Shown here piece after piece: positions 5,145 through 5,588 of a stretch of DNA of 5,588 bases (positions are counted from its first letter, which is position 1; the number at the start of each line of letters is the position of its first letter). Location: NCBI GenBank assembly GCA_019137115.1, contig JAGVSV010000065.1, positions 1 through 5,588 of the forward strand, written 5' to 3'. The notes below the pieces were generated by a model. It was given only the letters and a program-made list of their open reading frames with translations, was not told the DNA's origin and did not search any database. The position numbers and the translations under genes are program-made. The DNA comes from Bacillota bacterium (GTDB lineage Bacteria; Bacillota; Clostridia; Christensenellales; Aristaeellaceae).

Positions 5145-5588
5145 ATGCAGAAACGCTGGATCTCCCTGCTCCTGACCCTTGTGATGGCGGTGGGCCTTTT
5201 CTCGGTGGCCACGGCTGAAACGGCCCCGACCGGCAAACTGATCATCCTGCACACCAACGACATGCATGGCAGATGATGGGCGACACGCTGGTCGTGTCCA
5301 CCGGCGGCTATGGCAGCAGCCTGGGCGTTATCACCTTTGACGGCGAGAACGTCACCGTCGCCCAGTTCATCACCAACAACAAAAGAAAGCGCGGTGGTCA
5401 CCGTGGACGACGTGCTGTACACCGCGGTGCTGGCCGCGCCCATGGACCCGGACGTGTACAAGCTGGTGGACGAAGTGAACGCCGACGTGCAAAGCCAGTT
5501 GAGCCGCGTGTTCGCCAAGACCGACGTGCTCCTAAACGGCGAGCGTGACCCCGGCAACCGCACCGAGGAAACCAACCTGGGCGACTTT
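5145..5588 (+). pseudogene. Broken secreted 5'-nucleotidase (UshA-type metallophosphatase), 3' end outside window
   Basis: ATG 5145, preceded by GAAAGGCG (5129-5136), begins a clear signal peptide: MQKRW, then a hydrophobic stretch to about residue 22, then A22-T-A24 as a likely cleavage site. 'LIILHTNDMHG' (32-42) follows, with the NDxH metal ligands Asp39 and His41 of 5'-nucleotidases. The frame then stops at TGA 5274-5276. Homology resumes at once in another frame (from about 5279) with 'GDTLVVSTGGYGSSLGVITF', a segment that belongs at the end of the phosphatase domain. The GNH and GHSH metal/catalytic regions between are absent, an estimated 200-250 residues from the usual family layout. 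At AAAA 5381-5384 homology moves back to the original frame, as if one A had been added, and continues through 'AKTDVLLNGERDPGNRTEE', the start of the C-terminal nucleotidase domain, to the window end. An intact enzyme would hydrolyse extracytoplasmic nucleotides. As read, only a 43-residue peptide is made. Real decay or an assembly fault are both possible. Confidence 0.85.

Noticed and set aside
5271..5280. Programmed ribosomal frameshift at the nucleotidase break
   Set aside because: A large block of the conserved catalytic domain is missing at the join, so a ribosomal shift could not restore the protein, and no slippery sequence is present at the join.
5273..5548. Separate small ORF starting at the ATGATG just after the nucleotidase stop codon
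   Set aside because: There is no Shine-Dalgarno sequence before it, and only its first part is nucleotidase-like before it leaves the homologous frame at 5381-5384. It is a remnant of the broken gene.
1..5588. CRISPR array, tRNA/rRNA, insertion sequence or phage genes
   Set aside because: No spaced direct repeats, cloverleaf-like sequences, transposase motifs or terminal inverted repeats were found on either strand.

Overview
The window is GC-rich and gene-dense, with few gaps between genes. Strong AAGGAGG- or GGAGG-type ribosome binding sites, four ATGA stop/start overlaps and the protein families present suggest a high-GC member of the Clostridia (Firmicutes), such as a gut commensal known mainly from metagenomes. 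This placement is inferred from style and family resemblance only; there is no rRNA or marker gene.

Layout. Positions 1-423 hold the C-terminal end of a Gfo/Idh/MocA-type NAD(P)-dependent oxidoreductase that starts outside the window. A short gap (424-483) carries a good sigma-70-like promoter. It is followed by a compact six-gene plus-strand operon (484-4310): a small conserved protein of unknown function, a Nudix hydrolase, an N-acetylneuraminate-lyase-like aldolase, a second Gfo/Idh/MocA oxidoreductase, a xylose-isomerase-like TIM-barrel isomerase/epimerase, and a small three-helix membrane protein. Four of the five junctions are ATGA overlaps. The fifth (Nudix to lyase) has a 9-base gap with a strong AAGGAGG that overlaps the Nudix stop codon.

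A GNAT acetyltransferase (4320-4949, minus strand) converges on the operon with only 9 bases between the stop codons and no visible terminator there. Its upstream region (4950-5144) contains a candidate promoter with two small inverted repeats around the -35 element and spacer, and a third hairpin further upstream. The last 444 bases hold a broken secreted 5'-nucleotidase/UshA-type gene. Its signal peptide and first metal-binding motif are fused out of frame to the end of the phosphatase domain, and a further one-base frameshift follows in an A-tract.

How the genes may work together. The lyase-like aldolase, dehydrogenase and isomerase/epimerase are the kinds of enzyme that together process an oxidised sugar or sugar acid. 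The aldolase keeps the residues used for sialic acid binding by E. coli NanA, so a sialic-acid-like substrate is the leading guess. No transporter, NanE or NanK is visible, and the actual pathway is not established by the sequence. The Nudix, orf95 and membrane protein are tied in by translational coupling but have no obvious metabolic role here.
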